DNA from: Gilvimarinus sp. DA14
GTDB lineage: Bacteria; Pseudomonadota; Gammaproteobacteria; Pseudomonadales; Cellvibrionaceae
Length of the DNA stretch: 64,000 bases
Direction: 5' to 3'
Assembly: GCF_024204685.1 (NCBI RefSeq)
Contig: NZ_CP100350.1
Span: 930,001-994,000 of the forward strand
Position numbers and translations under genes: made by a program. The notes under the pieces are model-generated. The model saw only the letters and a program-made list of their open reading frames with translations, was not told the origin of the DNA and ran no database searches. Shown piece after piece: positions 1 through 10,110 of the stretch (its first letter is position 1; each line of letters begins with the position of its first letter).

Positions 1-1891
1 TCAAGTGATCGAAGTCCTCGGCCAAGTCTGGGTGCGCCTGGGCCACTCTGCGGGCAAAACTGTGCGGGCCTTCACCCGCGCCTCTTGGCAAACCTAAGCC
101 GGCGAGCGTGCGGCACAAACGCTGGTAAATGCGAACTTCGGTGGCGACCGGCGCTCTTCGCTGCCAAAACAATGCGATCGCAAGCAATAAAATAATCACT
201 GCCACCGCCGCTATAATTGCAAGGGTGCTACGCCAGGCAGCGTTACCGCCAAGTAAAGCACTCAAAAACTGCTGCTGAGCCTGAGCGTCATAGCCCATCA
301 CCCAGCGGTGCCAACGATAGTTGAAAGCATCCCAATGCAACTGCCAATTGGCCAAGAGCGCAAAACGTCTGCCCAAGGCATTACCGAGTAACTGTGAATC
401 CGTGTCATCCAGGGAAAACTCAACCCCCCGGTCGATTCGCTCGGGCGCCACAGCGGCGGTGGGGTCCACCCGCATCCAACCGCGCCCCGCAAGCCAAACC
501 TCGGCCCAGGCGTGAGCGTCTAGTTGGCGTACGGTTAAATAGCCCTCGTGCGGGTTGACCTTGCCGCCCTGGTAACCTGTCACAACTCGCGCCGGCACCC
601 CCGCCGCGCGCATAAAAAATACAAAGCTGCCGGCAAAATGTTCGCAAAATCCCGTCTGGCTTTGCAGCAAAAACTCGTCTACAGAATCTTCTCCCAGCAG
701 CGGAGGCTGCAAGGTGTAATGGAAACGGCTTTGCACATAGCGTAAAAAACGGTCGACCAGGTCTTGGGGCGAGGCTGCTTGGGCAGACCACTGGCGGGCC
801 AACTGCCGCGTTTGCAGATTGCCTGTATCTGGTAACTGCAGGGCGCTGCGCCTCTCCCAATCGCTTAAGCCATCGGCCTGGGCACGAAAATCCAATGCCG
901 ATACCAAAGAGTACTGTTTGCGCTGGCTGACCGGGCGGCGCTGAAACAGGGTAAACCCTCGACTCAGGTGGATATCGGACGCGGAAGGCTGCGCCAGCGC
1001 CAGGCTATACAACCAGTTATGGCTGCTGGGTTCGAGCATAACCTGGTATTCAACCCGTTCGCCGAGGGGCTCTAGCTCCTGCGCAGCGTCCTGCCAAATA
1101 CTGCCGCGCCCGGCTTTCACGTCCTGTAACCGCCCCTGGCTCCAGCGCCGACCGTCAAAGTGGTCAAGCACCAGGGCACGCCAATAGCGCTGCTGTGGTG
1201 CAGGGATAGCACCGGCAAAACTCGCCCTGAAAGCTACCTCGTCGGACTGCATTAAGTTCGCCATATCGCCGGGCGACATGCTATCGCTCAAACCGGTAAT
1301 ACCCGAGCCATTATTTAAAGGCACTGTCCACAGCGAACCTATACGCGGCACCGCGAGAAACAATACCAGCATAATAGGCACCGCTTGTAGCAGCATCCCG
1401 GTCAGCCGGCGCCAGGGTTTAAAACCGCCCTGCTCGCCCCTGGCGGCCTGGTTTACCAATAAGGTCGCCGTAACAGCGGCAAAACAGCTGAGGCTATAGA
1501 GCATTCCCAACAACTGATTGTAAAAAAGCAGCTGGGTACCGATAACAAAATAAGCGAGGAAACACAAAAGATAAACGTGCGAGCGACTGCGGGCTTCGGT
1601 GAGCTTGAGCACAAACCCCGCAACCAACAAAGAGACCATGGTCTCCATACCAAAGCGACCGTTAAAGCTGGCGAACAGTAAGGCGCTGACGGCAATAGCC
1701 AGAAGCGCGCGGGAAATCTTACCCGGATAAAAACCGCGGCCTTGGTGTAACAACCAGCGCCAAACCATTATCACTAGCGCCAGGGCGCTCAGCCAATAGG
1801 GAATCTGCAGTACGAGCGGGGCCAACACCAGCGCCTGGGTCAACAGTAAGTATTTGAGTGTCTGCCCGGCAATGACGCTACTGTTATCCAC
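1..1891 (-). CDS. tgpA: TgpA-type transglutaminase-like membrane protein (partial, C-terminus beyond left edge)
   Basis: I translated this frame from the sequence. It begins at a GTG that overlaps the stop of the DUF58 gene by 8 bases (GTGGATAA). The N-terminal ~200 residues form several hydrophobic segments, as in the DUF3488 membrane part of TgpA. A periplasmic transglutaminase-like domain follows with all three catalytic elements visible: Cys in GFCEHFAGSF, His in DAHAWAEVW and Asp in WMRVDPTAA. A further membrane helix (IIAAVAVIILLLAIALF) lies near the left edge. In Pseudomonas TgpA is an essential protein with a periplasmic transglutaminase domain, always next to MoxR and DUF58 genes, as here. 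The substrate is unknown. The family assignment is secure and the role is inferred. Confidence 0.88.
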   Translation of the reverse strand, partial: MDNSSVIAGQTLKYLLLTQALVLAPLVLQIPYWLSALALVIMVWRWLLHQGRGFYPGKISRALLAIAVSALLFASFNGRFGMETMVSLLVAGFVLKLTEARSRSHVYLLCFLAYFVIGTQLLFYNQLLGMLYSLSCFAAVTATLLVNQAARGEQGGFKPWRRLTGMLLQAVPIMLVLFLAVPRIGSLWTVPLNNGSGITGLSDSMSPGDMANLMQSDEVAFRASFAGAIPAPQQRYWRALVLDHFDGRRWSQGRLQDVKAGRGSIWQDAAQELEPLGERVEYQVMLEPSSHNWLYSLALAQPSASDIHLSRGFTLFQRRPVSQRKQYSLVSALDFRAQADGLSDWERRSALQLPDTGNLQTRQLARQWSAQAASPQDLVDRFLRYVQSRFHYTLQPPLLGEDSVDEFLLQSQTGFCEHFAGSFVFFMRAAGVPARVVTGYQGGKVNPHEGYLTVRQLDAHAWAEVWLAGRGWMRVDPTAAVAPERIDRGVEFSLDDTDSQLLGNALGRRFALLANWQLHWDAFNYRWHRWVMGYDAQAQQQFLSALLGGNAAWRSTLAIIAAVAVIILLLAIALFWQRRAPVATEVRIYQRLCRTLAGLGLPRGAGEGPHSFARRVAQAHPDLAEDFDHL

Positions 1892-2849
1892 CAGCGTGCT
1901 CCCCGCCTTTATACAGGGCTAACTCTTTCAACACTTGGTGCAAATGCCGCTCGCCGCTCGCGAGCTCTATACGTACGCCGGGAAGCAGCAAGCCAAATTC
2001 CCGCTCTTCGCAGTGCCACTGCAAGGCAAGATAGCAAAGTCCGGAAAGTCTATCTTCCGTTGTTCCCTCCAGCGCGGCAAAGTCGAGCCAAACCCCCTGG
2101 CGCTGCCCAGCGGCAAACTCTTTAAGCTGCAGACCCGCTCCGCGGGCGTATAATTTCCAAGCCACCTGCGACAAAGGCGCCCCCGCCTGATAGCGCGAAA
2201 ACCCCATAAAATCGTCGTCCGCTTTTACTCTGTCACCCAGGTCACCTTCTTCGCCGCCCGGATAGTTCAAGTTCAGCACGGCAGGCTTAGGTTGGGGATA
2301 CACCAGTATTTCGCTCTTGAGAAACACCCAGGACCAAACCCGGGTAATTCCCAAAGGATAATAACTTTTCAGCAATAAGCGCCCTGGGGAAAGCCAACCG
2401 CGACGCTCTGCCAGGAGCGGGACTCTTAGGGTATGCGGGCGATTTTTCTCGAGATCGCAACGTATCGCTGCAGTCCCTGGATACTGCAACTGTAAATGCA
2501 CACTGCCTCTAGGCGCTGACATCTCCACCGGCAATTCGATGCGCTCACCGGCAAAACCCGGATTGGCGGAGAGCACCTGCAATTGCACCCCCGCCAAATT
2601 ACGATAGGCGTGTAAGACAGACACGATAAATAGAGCGAAAAGTAAAAAGCTACTGGCAAGAATTAAATTATTTTCGTAGTTAGTGCCAAGCAACCACAAC
2701 AACACCGCTACTAGCGCATAGCCTAGGCCCGCTTTACTGGGGAGCACGTAAATTGAGCGATGCGCCAGAGTCACCTTTTGCGCACGCGGCGCACGCTTTT
2801 CGGTAACGCGCCAAAAGAAGCTTTTTACAGAATTAAACTTGGCAAGCAC
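1884..2849 (-). CDS. DUF58 domain protein
   Basis: The protein has 321 residues from a GTG start. Two hydrophobic helices sit near residues 35-75, followed by a beta-rich region and a C-terminal DUF58 part with the typical stretch around DDFMGFSRYQAGAPLSQVAWK. DUF58 proteins resemble von Willebrand A domains and are nearly always encoded between a MoxR ATPase and a TgpA-type transglutaminase. They are thought to be MoxR partners in assembling or remodelling a membrane or periplasmic complex. The stop overlaps the tgpA start, which implies translational coupling. The DUF58 call is firm; the cellular function is not known. Confidence 0.88.
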   Translation of the reverse strand: MLAKFNSVKSFFWRVTEKRAPRAQKVTLAHRSIYVLPSKAGLGYALVAVLLWLLGTNYENNLILASSFLLFALFIVSVLHAYRNLAGVQLQVLSANPGFAGERIELPVEMSAPRGSVHLQLQYPGTAAIRCDLEKNRPHTLRVPLLAERRGWLSPGRLLLKSYYPLGITRVWSWVFLKSEILVYPQPKPAVLNLNYPGGEEGDLGDRVKADDDFMGFSRYQAGAPLSQVAWKLYARGAGLQLKEFAAGQRQGVWLDFAALEGTTEDRLSGLCYLALQWHCEEREFGLLLPGVRIELASGERHLHQVLKELALYKGGEHAGG

Positions 2850-2911
2850 AACCCAGTTCCGGCAACGAATTTAATCACAACAAACGCCGCCCAGCCTACC
2901 ATAAACTCGGT

Positions 2912-3787
2912 TCAGGCCGCGCAAAAATACACTTGCAACGGGTTGCCCTCTACCGAATATCCCACACAAAGACTCTCTTGAGCGGGGCCGCTTATCGTAT
3001 CGTGCTTGAGGTTGTCTGCGCTCTGCAGCACTTCGCGAAATGCGCTGCCCACCTCGGCGCTGAGCTCCTGCACCAAACGGTCAAAAAAGTCTTCGGCAAC
3101 CCGTTCAGCTTGCTGGTCATCAAACACCTTACCCGGCAGAGCACTGGCCAAGGTGTGCAAACTTTGTTGACGCTCCGCGACCGCCTGCATAAAGGCCGGT
3201 GTGGGCAACACCGCCAGCAAAGACTTGTACCTCCTCCCTTCAAGCCGCCAAGCCCAGTCAGGCATAGCATCCGGTCTGTCGTGGCGAACATATTCTGTAT
3301 GGGCACATAAACCGAAAACTCGCTTTAGCTGGCGCTCCAATAAATCGGTAAAACCATCAATTTGCAATGCAAAACTGCTCTCTGCAACCCGCTTATTGCA
3401 TTCGCGTTGATTCCGCCGGTACCAGTAGTGGTAATCTGCCAGAAGGGTATGAAGCTTGTTGTCATCAAAACCGGCGGTCACTGTCAGCGCTCGCCCCAAA
3501 GTCATATGGCTGCGCCTTTGCTGTTCCAGCAACTGGTCCACCTGGGCCTTGCTTAGCCATCCCAGATAGATCGCTAACTCACCGAACAGCATATCGCTGG
3601 AACGCTGATGCAGGTTGATCTGCGCTCCCTGTGTATCATTCAACCATCCCTGCTCCAGCGCTAGTTGCCCCAGGGAGTGATTGTGAGCTGCCTGGAATTC
3701 GAGGGCGCGCGCCAACTGATCGGACGATACCAGACCTTTTATCTGTAGATATTGACCAAAAAAAGTTGCCGTCATAAGCCACACCAT
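2912..3787 (-). CDS. Uncharacterised protein: two GspE-N/MshEN-like repeats plus CheX-like domain
   Basis: The protein has 291 residues with no signal peptide or membrane segment. Two related ~40-residue helical repeats are visible. One runs near residues 9-50 (FGQYLQIKGLVSSDQLARAL ... LGQLALEQGWL). The other is near residues 67-105 (FGELAIYLGWLSKAQVDQLL ... LGRAL). This pattern resembles the N-terminal c-di-GMP-binding repeats of MshE/GspE ATPases. Residues ~145-291 resemble the CheX/chemotaxis-phosphatase fold, judged by pattern only. The listed ATG has no visible ribosome-binding site; the Met four codons downstream (3775) is an alternative start. The gene sits between moxR and DUF58, interrupting a pair that is usually adjacent. 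Its function is unknown. Confidence 0.7.
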   Translation of the reverse strand: MVWLMTATFFGQYLQIKGLVSSDQLARALEFQAAHNHSLGQLALEQGWLNDTQGAQINLHQRSSDMLFGELAIYLGWLSKAQVDQLLEQQRRSHMTLGRALTVTAGFDDNKLHTLLADYHYWYRRNQRECNKRVAESSFALQIDGFTDLLERQLKRVFGLCAHTEYVRHDRPDAMPDWAWRLEGRRYKSLLAVLPTPAFMQAVAERQQSLHTLASALPGKVFDDQQAERVAEDFFDRLVQELSAEVGSAFREVLQSADNLKHDTISGPAQESLCVGYSVEGNPLQVYFCAA

Positions 3788-3888
3788 TGAACGAATAAGC
3801 AGGCCGTCGATTAACTTCTGTTGCCGCTCTTAATGGTTATAGTTGGCTCAGACTAAAATGTCGAGAAATACGCCGCGGAACCGACCAT

Positions 3889-4809
3889 CTAAGAGGTGGC
3901 CAACACATCAACTGTCTGCAGTAGCTCGTCAATCAAGCTGTCCGCAGCACTACCGATGCCCGGACTTAGCACTCGATGTGAAACTACTGAGGGCAGTACA
4001 GCCTGAATGTCCTCGGGCGCCACATAAGCCCTGCTGTGCATATAAGCCCAGGCTTTGGCGGCATGCAAGAGCGCCAGGGCTCCGCGAGGGGATAAACCGA
4101 AACTAAAACGTGTGTCGTGACGGGTAGCGTGTACCAGCCTTTGCAGGTAGCTGATCAGATGGTCTGAGGTGGCTATTTGCTCTATCTCGGTCTTTATTTG
4201 TGCCAGCGACTCGGGCGACAATAGTATCTTCAAATCACCAATATGACGCCGCGAATCTCCGCCTTTAAACAGCTCACGCTCAGCTGCCGCATCCGGATAA
4301 CCCAGGCTCAAACGCATTAAAAAACGGTCCAGTTGCGATTCTGGTAACGGAAAAGTACCCATTTGCGATTGCGGGTTCTGGGTGGCAATCACAAAAAACG
4401 GCTCGGGCAACTGGCGGGTTTCGCCGTCAATGGTGACCTGCTGCTCCTCCATCGCCTCCAGCAGAGCGCTTTGGGTTTTAGGCGTGGTGCGGTTGATTTC
4501 ATCGGCCAATAGCACCTGGGTGAACACAGGCCCCGGATGAAAGCTAAAACCATTGGCAGCAGCATCAAAGATAGAGACCCCGACAATGTCGGCCGGCAGC
4601 ATGTCACTGGTAAACTGGACACGCTGATAACGCAAACCCGCCACCTGCGCCAACGCATGAGCCAGTGTGGTCTTCCCCATCCCGGGCAAATCTTCAATCA
4701 GCAAATGCCCATCGGCCAATAAACAGGCCAGCGCCAACTTGATCTGCTCCTCTTTACCCAGTAAAACCCGGGCTACTTCATCGACTGCTTCGCGAATACT
4801 CGTGCGCAT
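3889..4809 (-). CDS. MoxR-family AAA+ ATPase
   Basis: This 306-residue AAA+ protein has Walker A near residues 41-49 (LPGMGKTTL), Walker B around 100-107 (LLADEINR) and sensor 1 in FFVIATQNP. A C-terminal lid domain follows. MoxR ATPases act as chaperones that help mature or insert metal cofactors or assemble membrane complexes, usually together with DUF58/vWA proteins encoded next door. It is the first gene of the moxR-orf-DUF58-tgpA group and is separated from metZ by only 12 bases, although it is more likely functionally linked to the genes downstream of it. An AAGG-type ribosome-binding site lies upstream of the ATG. Confidence 0.93.
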   Translation of the reverse strand: MRTSIREAVDEVARVLLGKEEQIKLALACLLADGHLLIEDLPGMGKTTLAHALAQVAGLRYQRVQFTSDMLPADIVGVSIFDAAANGFSFHPGPVFTQVLLADEINRTTPKTQSALLEAMEEQQVTIDGETRQLPEPFFVIATQNPQSQMGTFPLPESQLDRFLMRLSLGYPDAAAERELFKGGDSRRHIGDLKILLSPESLAQIKTEIEQIATSDHLISYLQRLVHATRHDTRFSFGLSPRGALALLHAAKAWAYMHSRAYVAPEDIQAVLPSVVSHRVLSPGIGSAADSLIDELLQTVDVLATS

Positions 4810-4821
4810 ATCAAGCCTTAG

Positions 4822-6024
4822 CTAAAGAGCATCCAGACCGCGGGACAAATCGGCTTTAATGTCTTCGACATCTTCCAGCCCCACAGCAATACGAATCAGA
4901 TTCTCACCGATGCCTGCATCGCGTCTTTGCTCGTCGCTCAAACGACCATGGGTGGTGGTAGCAGGATGCACGATCGTGGTTTTCGCATCCCCCAGGTTCG
5001 CCGTCAGAGACAATATTCTCGTAGCATCAATCACCTTCCAGGCGCTATCGCGGCCACCGCGTACGGCAAACGACAGCACGCCACCAAAGCCTCGCTGCTG
5101 GCGCGCGGCAAGCTCGTGCCCCGGGTGATCTTTGAGCCCGGCATAATACACTTGCTCCACAGCCGGATGCTGCTGCAGCCACTCAGCCAGAGCTTGAGCA
5201 TTGGCGCTGTGAGCGTCCATTCGCAAGCGCAGAGTTTCCAAGCCTTTTAAAAACACCCAGGCGTTAAAAGCGCTCATGGTTGGCCCAGCGCTGCGGATAA
5301 AGCCGAGCACTTCGTCGACCAGATGCCTTGGCCCTGCCACCAACCCGCCCAGGCAGCGCCCCTGCCCGTCTATGTATTTAGTGGCTGAATGAATGATTAA
5401 GTCAGCTCCGAAGTCCGCAGGCTTTTGCAATGCCGGCGTACAGAAACAATTATCGACAACGAACAGAGCATCGCGACTGTGTGTTAGATCGGCAAGGCGT
5501 TGCAAGTCCACCACATCACACAGTGGATTTGAGGGTGTTTCCACAAACACCAACTTAGTGTTGTCGGTAAATGCGCCTTCCCAGGCAGCGAAATCTGTCG
5601 GGTTTACAAAGCTGGTGTTAACACCAAAGCGGGCCAGATATTTGGTAAACAAAACCGTGGTAGTACCAAACACACTGCGCGAACAAACGATATGATCACC
5701 AGCGCTTAACAAGGCAACGCAAGTCGACAAAATAGCGGCCATGCCCGAGGCTGTTGCCACAGCACTTTCTACCCCCTCCATCGCCGCGATGCGCTCCTCC
5801 AGGGTACGCACTGTCGGATTGGTATAACGCGAGTAGACATTGCCCGGCTGATCACCGCTAAAACGCGCAGCGGCCTCGGCGGCGCTGGCGAATACATAGC
5901 TTGAAGTTAAAAACAATGCTTCGCTGTGCTCGCCCTCGGCGCTGCGACTTTGCCCGGCGCGCACGGCCAAGGTGTCAATACCGGCGCCGGCAAGGGGATT
6001 GTCGTGTTCTGTCGAGTCACTCAT
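4822..6024 (-). CDS. metZ: O-succinylhomoserine sulfhydrylase
   Basis: The protein is a 400-residue PLP enzyme of the Cys/Met metabolism family. The PLP lysine is in SATKYIDGQGRCLGG, and the SRYTNPTVRTLEERIAAMEG segment is typical of the family. MetZ condenses O-succinylhomoserine with sulfide to give homocysteine in methionine synthesis. The order cvpA-purF-metZ matches Pseudomonas and relatives, where this gene is metZ, so I prefer that name to metB or metC. It starts 12 bases downstream of purF and is probably co-transcribed with it. Confidence 0.92.
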   Translation of the reverse strand: MSDSTEHDNPLAGAGIDTLAVRAGQSRSAEGEHSEALFLTSSYVFASAAEAAARFSGDQPGNVYSRYTNPTVRTLEERIAAMEGVESAVATASGMAAILSTCVALLSAGDHIVCSRSVFGTTTVLFTKYLARFGVNTSFVNPTDFAAWEGAFTDNTKLVFVETPSNPLCDVVDLQRLADLTHSRDALFVVDNCFCTPALQKPADFGADLIIHSATKYIDGQGRCLGGLVAGPRHLVDEVLGFIRSAGPTMSAFNAWVFLKGLETLRLRMDAHSANAQALAEWLQQHPAVEQVYYAGLKDHPGHELAARQQRGFGGVLSFAVRGGRDSAWKVIDATRILSLTANLGDAKTTIVHPATTTHGRLSDEQRRDAGIGENLIRIAVGLEDVEDIKADLSRGLDAL

Positions 6025-6035
6025 ATTCGTGTCCG

Positions 6036-7577
6036 TTAATGAATGTGCAGGTCTTCACCGTCGTTGTGCAAACCTATGGGGCTCTCTTCCTCTTTCGCCC
6101 GTTGCTCTTTTTTCTTTTTCGCCTTGCCAGCGTGCCGGTTTGCTTCCAGCGCGTCCAGATATTCCTGGTCCACATCGCCGGTAATATATTTACCGTCAAA
6201 CACCGCGCAATCGAATTCGGTAACGCCGCTGCCACCTTCTGCAGACGCCGCCACCAAGTCTTGCAGATCCTGATAAATTAGCCAATCGGCGCCAATTTCT
6301 TCGCACACTTCATCGTGGCTACGGCCATGGGCAATCAACTCTTTGGTGGTAGGCATATCAATGCCGTACACATTGGGATAGACCACCGCAGGTGCGGCCG
6401 AGGCGAAATACACTTTCGCAGCGCCGGCCTCGCGTGCCATTTGAATAATCTGCTGGCAAGTGGTGCCTCGCACAATGGAGTCATCCACTAAGAGTACGTT
6501 TTTGCCACGAAACTCCAAGTCGATAGGGTTCAGCTTCTGCCGCACAGATTTTTTGCGCATTTGCTGACCTGGCATAATAAAAGTGCGGCCAATATAGCGA
6601 TTCTTAATCAGCCCCTCGCGAAATTTAACCCCGATTTTGTATGCCAGGGCCTGTCCCGCCACCCGCGAACTGTCGGGAATCGGGATGACTACATCGATAT
6701 CGTGATCGGGACGCTCGCGCAGAATCTGCTCCGCCAGCTTTTCCCCCTGGCGCAGGCGCGCTTTGTATACTGACACGCCGTCCATGATGGAATCAGGACG
6801 GGCGAAATACACATGCTCGAAAATACAGGGCGTTAACCGCGTGTTTTGCGCACACTGTTTGCGATGCAACTGTCCATCGAACGTAATGTACACCGCCTCG
6901 CCCGGGGCGACATCGCCAATCAACTCAAAACCCAACACATTGAGCGCTACACTTTCAGAGGCCACCATATATTCGTCGCCATCTTCGGTGGTGCGTTTGC
7001 CGTAAACCAGAGGACGAATACCATTGGGGTCACGGAAGGCAACAATGCCATATCGGGCGATCAATGCCACTACCGCATAGCCACCGCTGACACGTTTATG
7101 CACCCCTTCCACCGCCGCAAAAATATCCTCTTCGGTGGGAACAAGCTTGCCTTGCAGCTGTAACTCGTGAGCAAATACGTTCAGCAGCACTTCTGAGTCT
7201 GAGTCCGTATTGACATGCCGCAAATCGGTTTTAAACAGCTCTTCGCTGAGTTTGTCGGCATTCACCAAGTTGCCGTTGTGCGCCAAGGCGATACCGTAAG
7301 GTGAGTTCACGTAAAATGGCTGTGCCAACGCTGGCCCCGAGCTGCCAGCGGTGGGGTAGCGCACATGACCAATACCCACGTTGCCAAGCAAACGCTGCAT
7401 ATGCCGCGTGCGAAAAACATCTTTCACTAAACCATTGGCTTTTTGCTGCGCCATTTTGCCGCCCTGACAGGTGACAATACCTGCGGCATCCTGTCCGCGA
7501 TGCTGGAGGATGGTTAGTGCATCATAGAGCTGGGTATTTACGTCACGTTTACCCACTATGCCAACGATACCGCACAT
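6036..7577 (-). CDS. purF: Amidophosphoribosyltransferase
   Basis: The protein has 513 residues. The N-terminal Ntn-type glutaminase begins MCGIVGIVG, where Cys2 becomes the nucleophile after Met removal. The C-terminal phosphoribosyltransferase domain has the PRPP loop [13 protein letters not shown]. PurF transfers amide nitrogen from glutamine to PRPP, the committed step of purine synthesis. The C-terminus is rich in lysine and glutamate. It lies directly behind cvpA, the classical arrangement that gave cvpA its link with purF. Confidence 0.97.
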   Translation of the reverse strand: MCGIVGIVGKRDVNTQLYDALTILQHRGQDAAGIVTCQGGKMAQQKANGLVKDVFRTRHMQRLLGNVGIGHVRYPTAGSSGPALAQPFYVNSPYGIALAHNGNLVNADKLSEELFKTDLRHVNTDSDSEVLLNVFAHELQLQGKLVPTEEDIFAAVEGVHKRVSGGYAVVALIARYGIVAFRDPNGIRPLVYGKRTTEDGDEYMVASESVALNVLGFELIGDVAPGEAVYITFDGQLHRKQCAQNTRLTPCIFEHVYFARPDSIMDGVSVYKARLRQGEKLAEQILRERPDHDIDVVIPIPDSSRVAGQALAYKIGVKFREGLIKNRYIGRTFIMPGQQMRKKSVRQKLNPIDLEFRGKNVLLVDDSIVRGTTCQQIIQMAREAGAAKVYFASAAPAVVYPNVYGIDMPTTKELIAHGRSHDEVCEEIGADWLIYQDLQDLVAASAEGGSGVTEFDCAVFDGKYITGDVDQEYLDALEANRHAGKAKKKKEQRAKEEESPIGLHNDGEDLHIH

Positions 7578-7612
7578 AATTGTCTTACCTTTGTTAACGC
7601 CAAAAAGAAAAA

Positions 7613-8113
7613 TCAGTCACCAAACAGAGACATCACCCAGGTGCTTATCTCAGTGGTGGTATCACGAGCCCAACTTTCAAACACTAAAAAGCGGGGAATA
7701 ATTTTCGACTCAGCCCACCACTGATCCTTATCCACAGGGATCATTGAGGGCAGTAGAATGACCAGCGCCATGACTAAAATAGCACCGCGCACCAAGCCAA
7801 AAACCATACCGAACAAACGATCGGTACCGGAGAGCCCCGTCATTCGCACTAACTCGCCTATCAAGTAATTCACCATCGCCCCCACCACCAAGGTGGCGGC
7901 AAACAGTATGGTAAAAGCGGCGATAGCTCGCAATGATGGGGTTTCAATCAGATTCGTCAATAGTGTTGCCATGCGATCGCCAAACACCATGGCGATGATA
8001 AAAGCGGCAATCCAGACCACTAGTGAGAGCGCTTCCTTGATAAAACCGCGCTTGATACTGATCAAGCAGGATACAGACAGTATGCCGACAATAGTCCAGT
8101 CTGCCCAATTCAT
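7613..8113 (-). CDS. cvpA: CvpA family membrane protein
   Basis: The protein has 166 residues and four to five hydrophobic segments, starting [20 protein letters not shown]. This is the usual size and opening of CvpA (colicin V production) proteins. CvpA is an inner-membrane protein tied to envelope homeostasis; its biochemical activity is unclear. It sits between the SPOR-domain gene and purF with short gaps, as in many gammaproteobacteria, and is probably in one transcript with purF and metZ. Confidence 0.93.
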   Translation of the reverse strand: MNWADWTIVGILSVSCLISIKRGFIKEALSLVVWIAAFIIAMVFGDRMATLLTNLIETPSLRAIAAFTILFAATLVVGAMVNYLIGELVRMTGLSGTDRLFGMVFGLVRGAILVMALVILLPSMIPVDKDQWWAESKIIPRFLVFESWARDTTTEISTWVMSLFGD

Positions 8114-8200
8114 GCGCGGATGGCTCCGAAAGCGTGTGCAAAAGAAGGCGCAAATTTTACCAGAGCGAAACCGCCGGGCATACCCTAAGTTTTCCCGCGC

Positions 8201-8839
8201 TTAGGGCTTGAACTTAAGCACAAGAGAATTAACCTTAAAGGCCGGATCTACTTCCGCCTTGACCGTCTCGGCCAGAGCTTTATCCACTTTGGGGCCGATA
8301 AACACTCGACTCACCTCGCCCTGCGAGGTTTGCGCGAGCCTCACATAGGCCTTATAGCCCTTATCTTGCAGTTTTTTGCGCAGCGTCTGGGCCGATTCGG
8401 CCGAACGCAGACTGGCCACCTGTACCACCCAGGCATCGAGATCGGCCAATGCCTCTGACGCTTCCGAGCTATGCGATGAGCTACTTACGCTGGCAACCGC
8501 TTCGACTGAACTGACATTCTCGGCATTCTCGCTCGCCATAGGTTGGGGCTCGCTTTCGATATCGGCGGCGGCAGCACTTTGCGCTTCGGCTGGCTCGTCG
8601 GTAATGGGTTGGTTGTTCTCGGGAATAAACAGAGTATCGGGGTCCGGAATCGACTCGGGGTTGGTGATCGGTTGCGGCGCACTGATCACAACCGGATCTA
8701 TCTCTGGGCGTGGAGGGATTTGACTGCGGGTATCAACTTGGTGCATTTGCTGCTCTTTAAAAAAGCCGGGTAGAAATATCACCGCCAACCCCGCCAGCAC
8801 CAACGCGCCTATTAACCGCTGTTTTAAACCGTCGTTCAC
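8201..8839 (-). CDS. SPOR-domain cell-division protein (DedD-like)
   Basis: The protein has 212 residues from a GTG start with a strong GGGGGAAGA ribosome-binding site. One transmembrane helix lies near residues 8-25 (RLIGALVLAGLAVIFLPGFF). It is followed by a Pro/Ser/Glu-rich linker and a C-terminal SPOR domain from about residue 138 (DAWVVQVASLRSAESAQTLR). SPOR domains bind denuded septal peptidoglycan, so this is a single-pass inner-membrane protein acting at the division site. The position between folC and cvpA matches dedD. Confidence 0.9.
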   Translation of the reverse strand: MNDGLKQRLIGALVLAGLAVIFLPGFFKEQQMHQVDTRSQIPPRPEIDPVVISAPQPITNPESIPDPDTLFIPENNQPITDEPAEAQSAAAADIESEPQPMASENAENVSSVEAVASVSSSSHSSEASEALADLDAWVVQVASLRSAESAQTLRKKLQDKGYKAYVRLAQTSQGEVSRVFIGPKVDKALAETVKAEVDPAFKVNSLVLKFKP

Positions 8840-8847
8840 TCTTCCCC

Positions 8848-10104
8848 CTAAGTGACTTTATCCGCCTGTGGCTGCAATATATCCAGTGCAGCGGCCACGG
8901 TAAAGAAAGAGCCCAAAATAACCACTAAATCGTCCTCTTCTGCCTGGCTTACGGCAGCCGCAAGACAGTGAGCGAACTCGCCCTGCTCCCGGACTTGCGC
9001 GCCAGCCTGAGCAAGGGTTTGCGCCACTACTTGCGGCGCGGCCGCGCGTTCCACTCCCGGCAACTTGGGCAGATACCAACAGCCGGGCAACTTCAGCAAC
9101 GGCTCGACGGTAGCGGCTATGTCCTTATCAGCCATGATCGCAAAAACCCAGTGCACTTTCGCCGCTTTTGGCAAAGACAGGTTATCCAGCAAATGGGTCG
9201 TCGCGGCCGGATTGTGCGCCACATCCAACACAACACGCCGCCCCTGATACTCCAGGGTTTGCATCCGGCCGGTGAGATTAACGCGAGCCACGCACTGTGC
9301 AATTTGTGTCGGCGCAAGCGCCACACCCAAGTGTGCAACCGCCATTACAGCGGCGGCTACGCTGTTAGCGGGAAGTTTGATAGCAGGAAAAGAGATTGTT
9401 AACTCTGGGCTGGAAAACTGCCAGCAATCGGCAACCTTTTGCATGTGAAAATGCTCCCCCAACCACAGAGCTTTTGCGCCAATAGCCTCGGCGTACCGTT
9501 GCACCGACAAGGGAGGGTTGGGATCGGCACAGACCAATGGCTGCCCCGCCCTGGCGACACCGGCTTTTTCGCGGCCAATGGTTTCACGATCGTTGCCGAG
9601 CCAAGCTTCGTGGTCCAGGGCAACACTGGTAATTACCGCGACATCGGCATCAATAATATTGACCGCATCCAGACGACCGCCCAAGCCCACTTCGAGCACA
9701 GCCACATCCACAGCCTTATCAGCAAATAACCACAGCGCCGCCAGGGTGCCAAACTCAAAATAAGTGAGAGAAATGTCACCCCGGGCACGCTCAATCGCCT
9801 GAAAAGCGAGGCACATATCCGCGTCACTGACCGATGCGCCATTAATCTGCACACGCTCGCAGTAGTGATGCAAATGCGGCGAGGTGTAAGCGCCAACCTT
9901 TAAGCCGGCCGTCTGCAACAGCGCACTGGCAAGTGCAACGCACGAACCTTTGCCGTTGGTACCGGCAACGGTTAGCACTTTAGGCGGCCGAGGTAAATTC
10001 AGGGTTTTATAGACCTGCTGCGTGCGCTCAAGCCCCAAGTCTATTTCGGTGGGATGGGCCCGCTCGATACGAGCGAGCCACTGGGCAAGGGAAAGCTCCG
10101 TCAC
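8848..10104 (-). CDS. folC: Bifunctional folylpolyglutamate synthase / dihydrofolate synthase
   Basis: The protein has 418 residues from a GTG start. It has the ATP-binding P-loop VAGTNGKGS near residues 45-53 and the Mur-ligase fold, including TSPHLHHYCERVQING and DVAHNPAA. FolC adds glutamate to dihydropteroate to make dihydrofolate and then lengthens the polyglutamate tail. Its start is 7 bases after the accD stop, in the conserved order accD-folC-dedD-cvpA-purF. Confidence 0.95.
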   Translation of the reverse strand: MTELSLAQWLARIERAHPTEIDLGLERTQQVYKTLNLPRPPKVLTVAGTNGKGSCVALASALLQTAGLKVGAYTSPHLHHYCERVQINGASVSDADMCLAFQAIERARGDISLTYFEFGTLAALWLFADKAVDVAVLEVGLGGRLDAVNIIDADVAVITSVALDHEAWLGNDRETIGREKAGVARAGQPLVCADPNPPLSVQRYAEAIGAKALWLGEHFHMQKVADCWQFSSPELTISFPAIKLPANSVAAAVMAVAHLGVALAPTQIAQCVARVNLTGRMQTLEYQGRRVVLDVAHNPAATTHLLDNLSLPKAAKVHWVFAIMADKDIAATVEPLLKLPGCWYLPKLPGVERAAAPQVVAQTLAQAGAQVREQGEFAHCLAAAVSQAEEDDLVVILGSFFTVAAALDILQPQADKVT

Positions 10105-10110
10105 AAGGGC

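Noticed and set aside
420-860. 146-codon minus-strand frame
   Set aside because: It is out of frame with tgpA, whose transglutaminase catalytic residues are read through the same bases.
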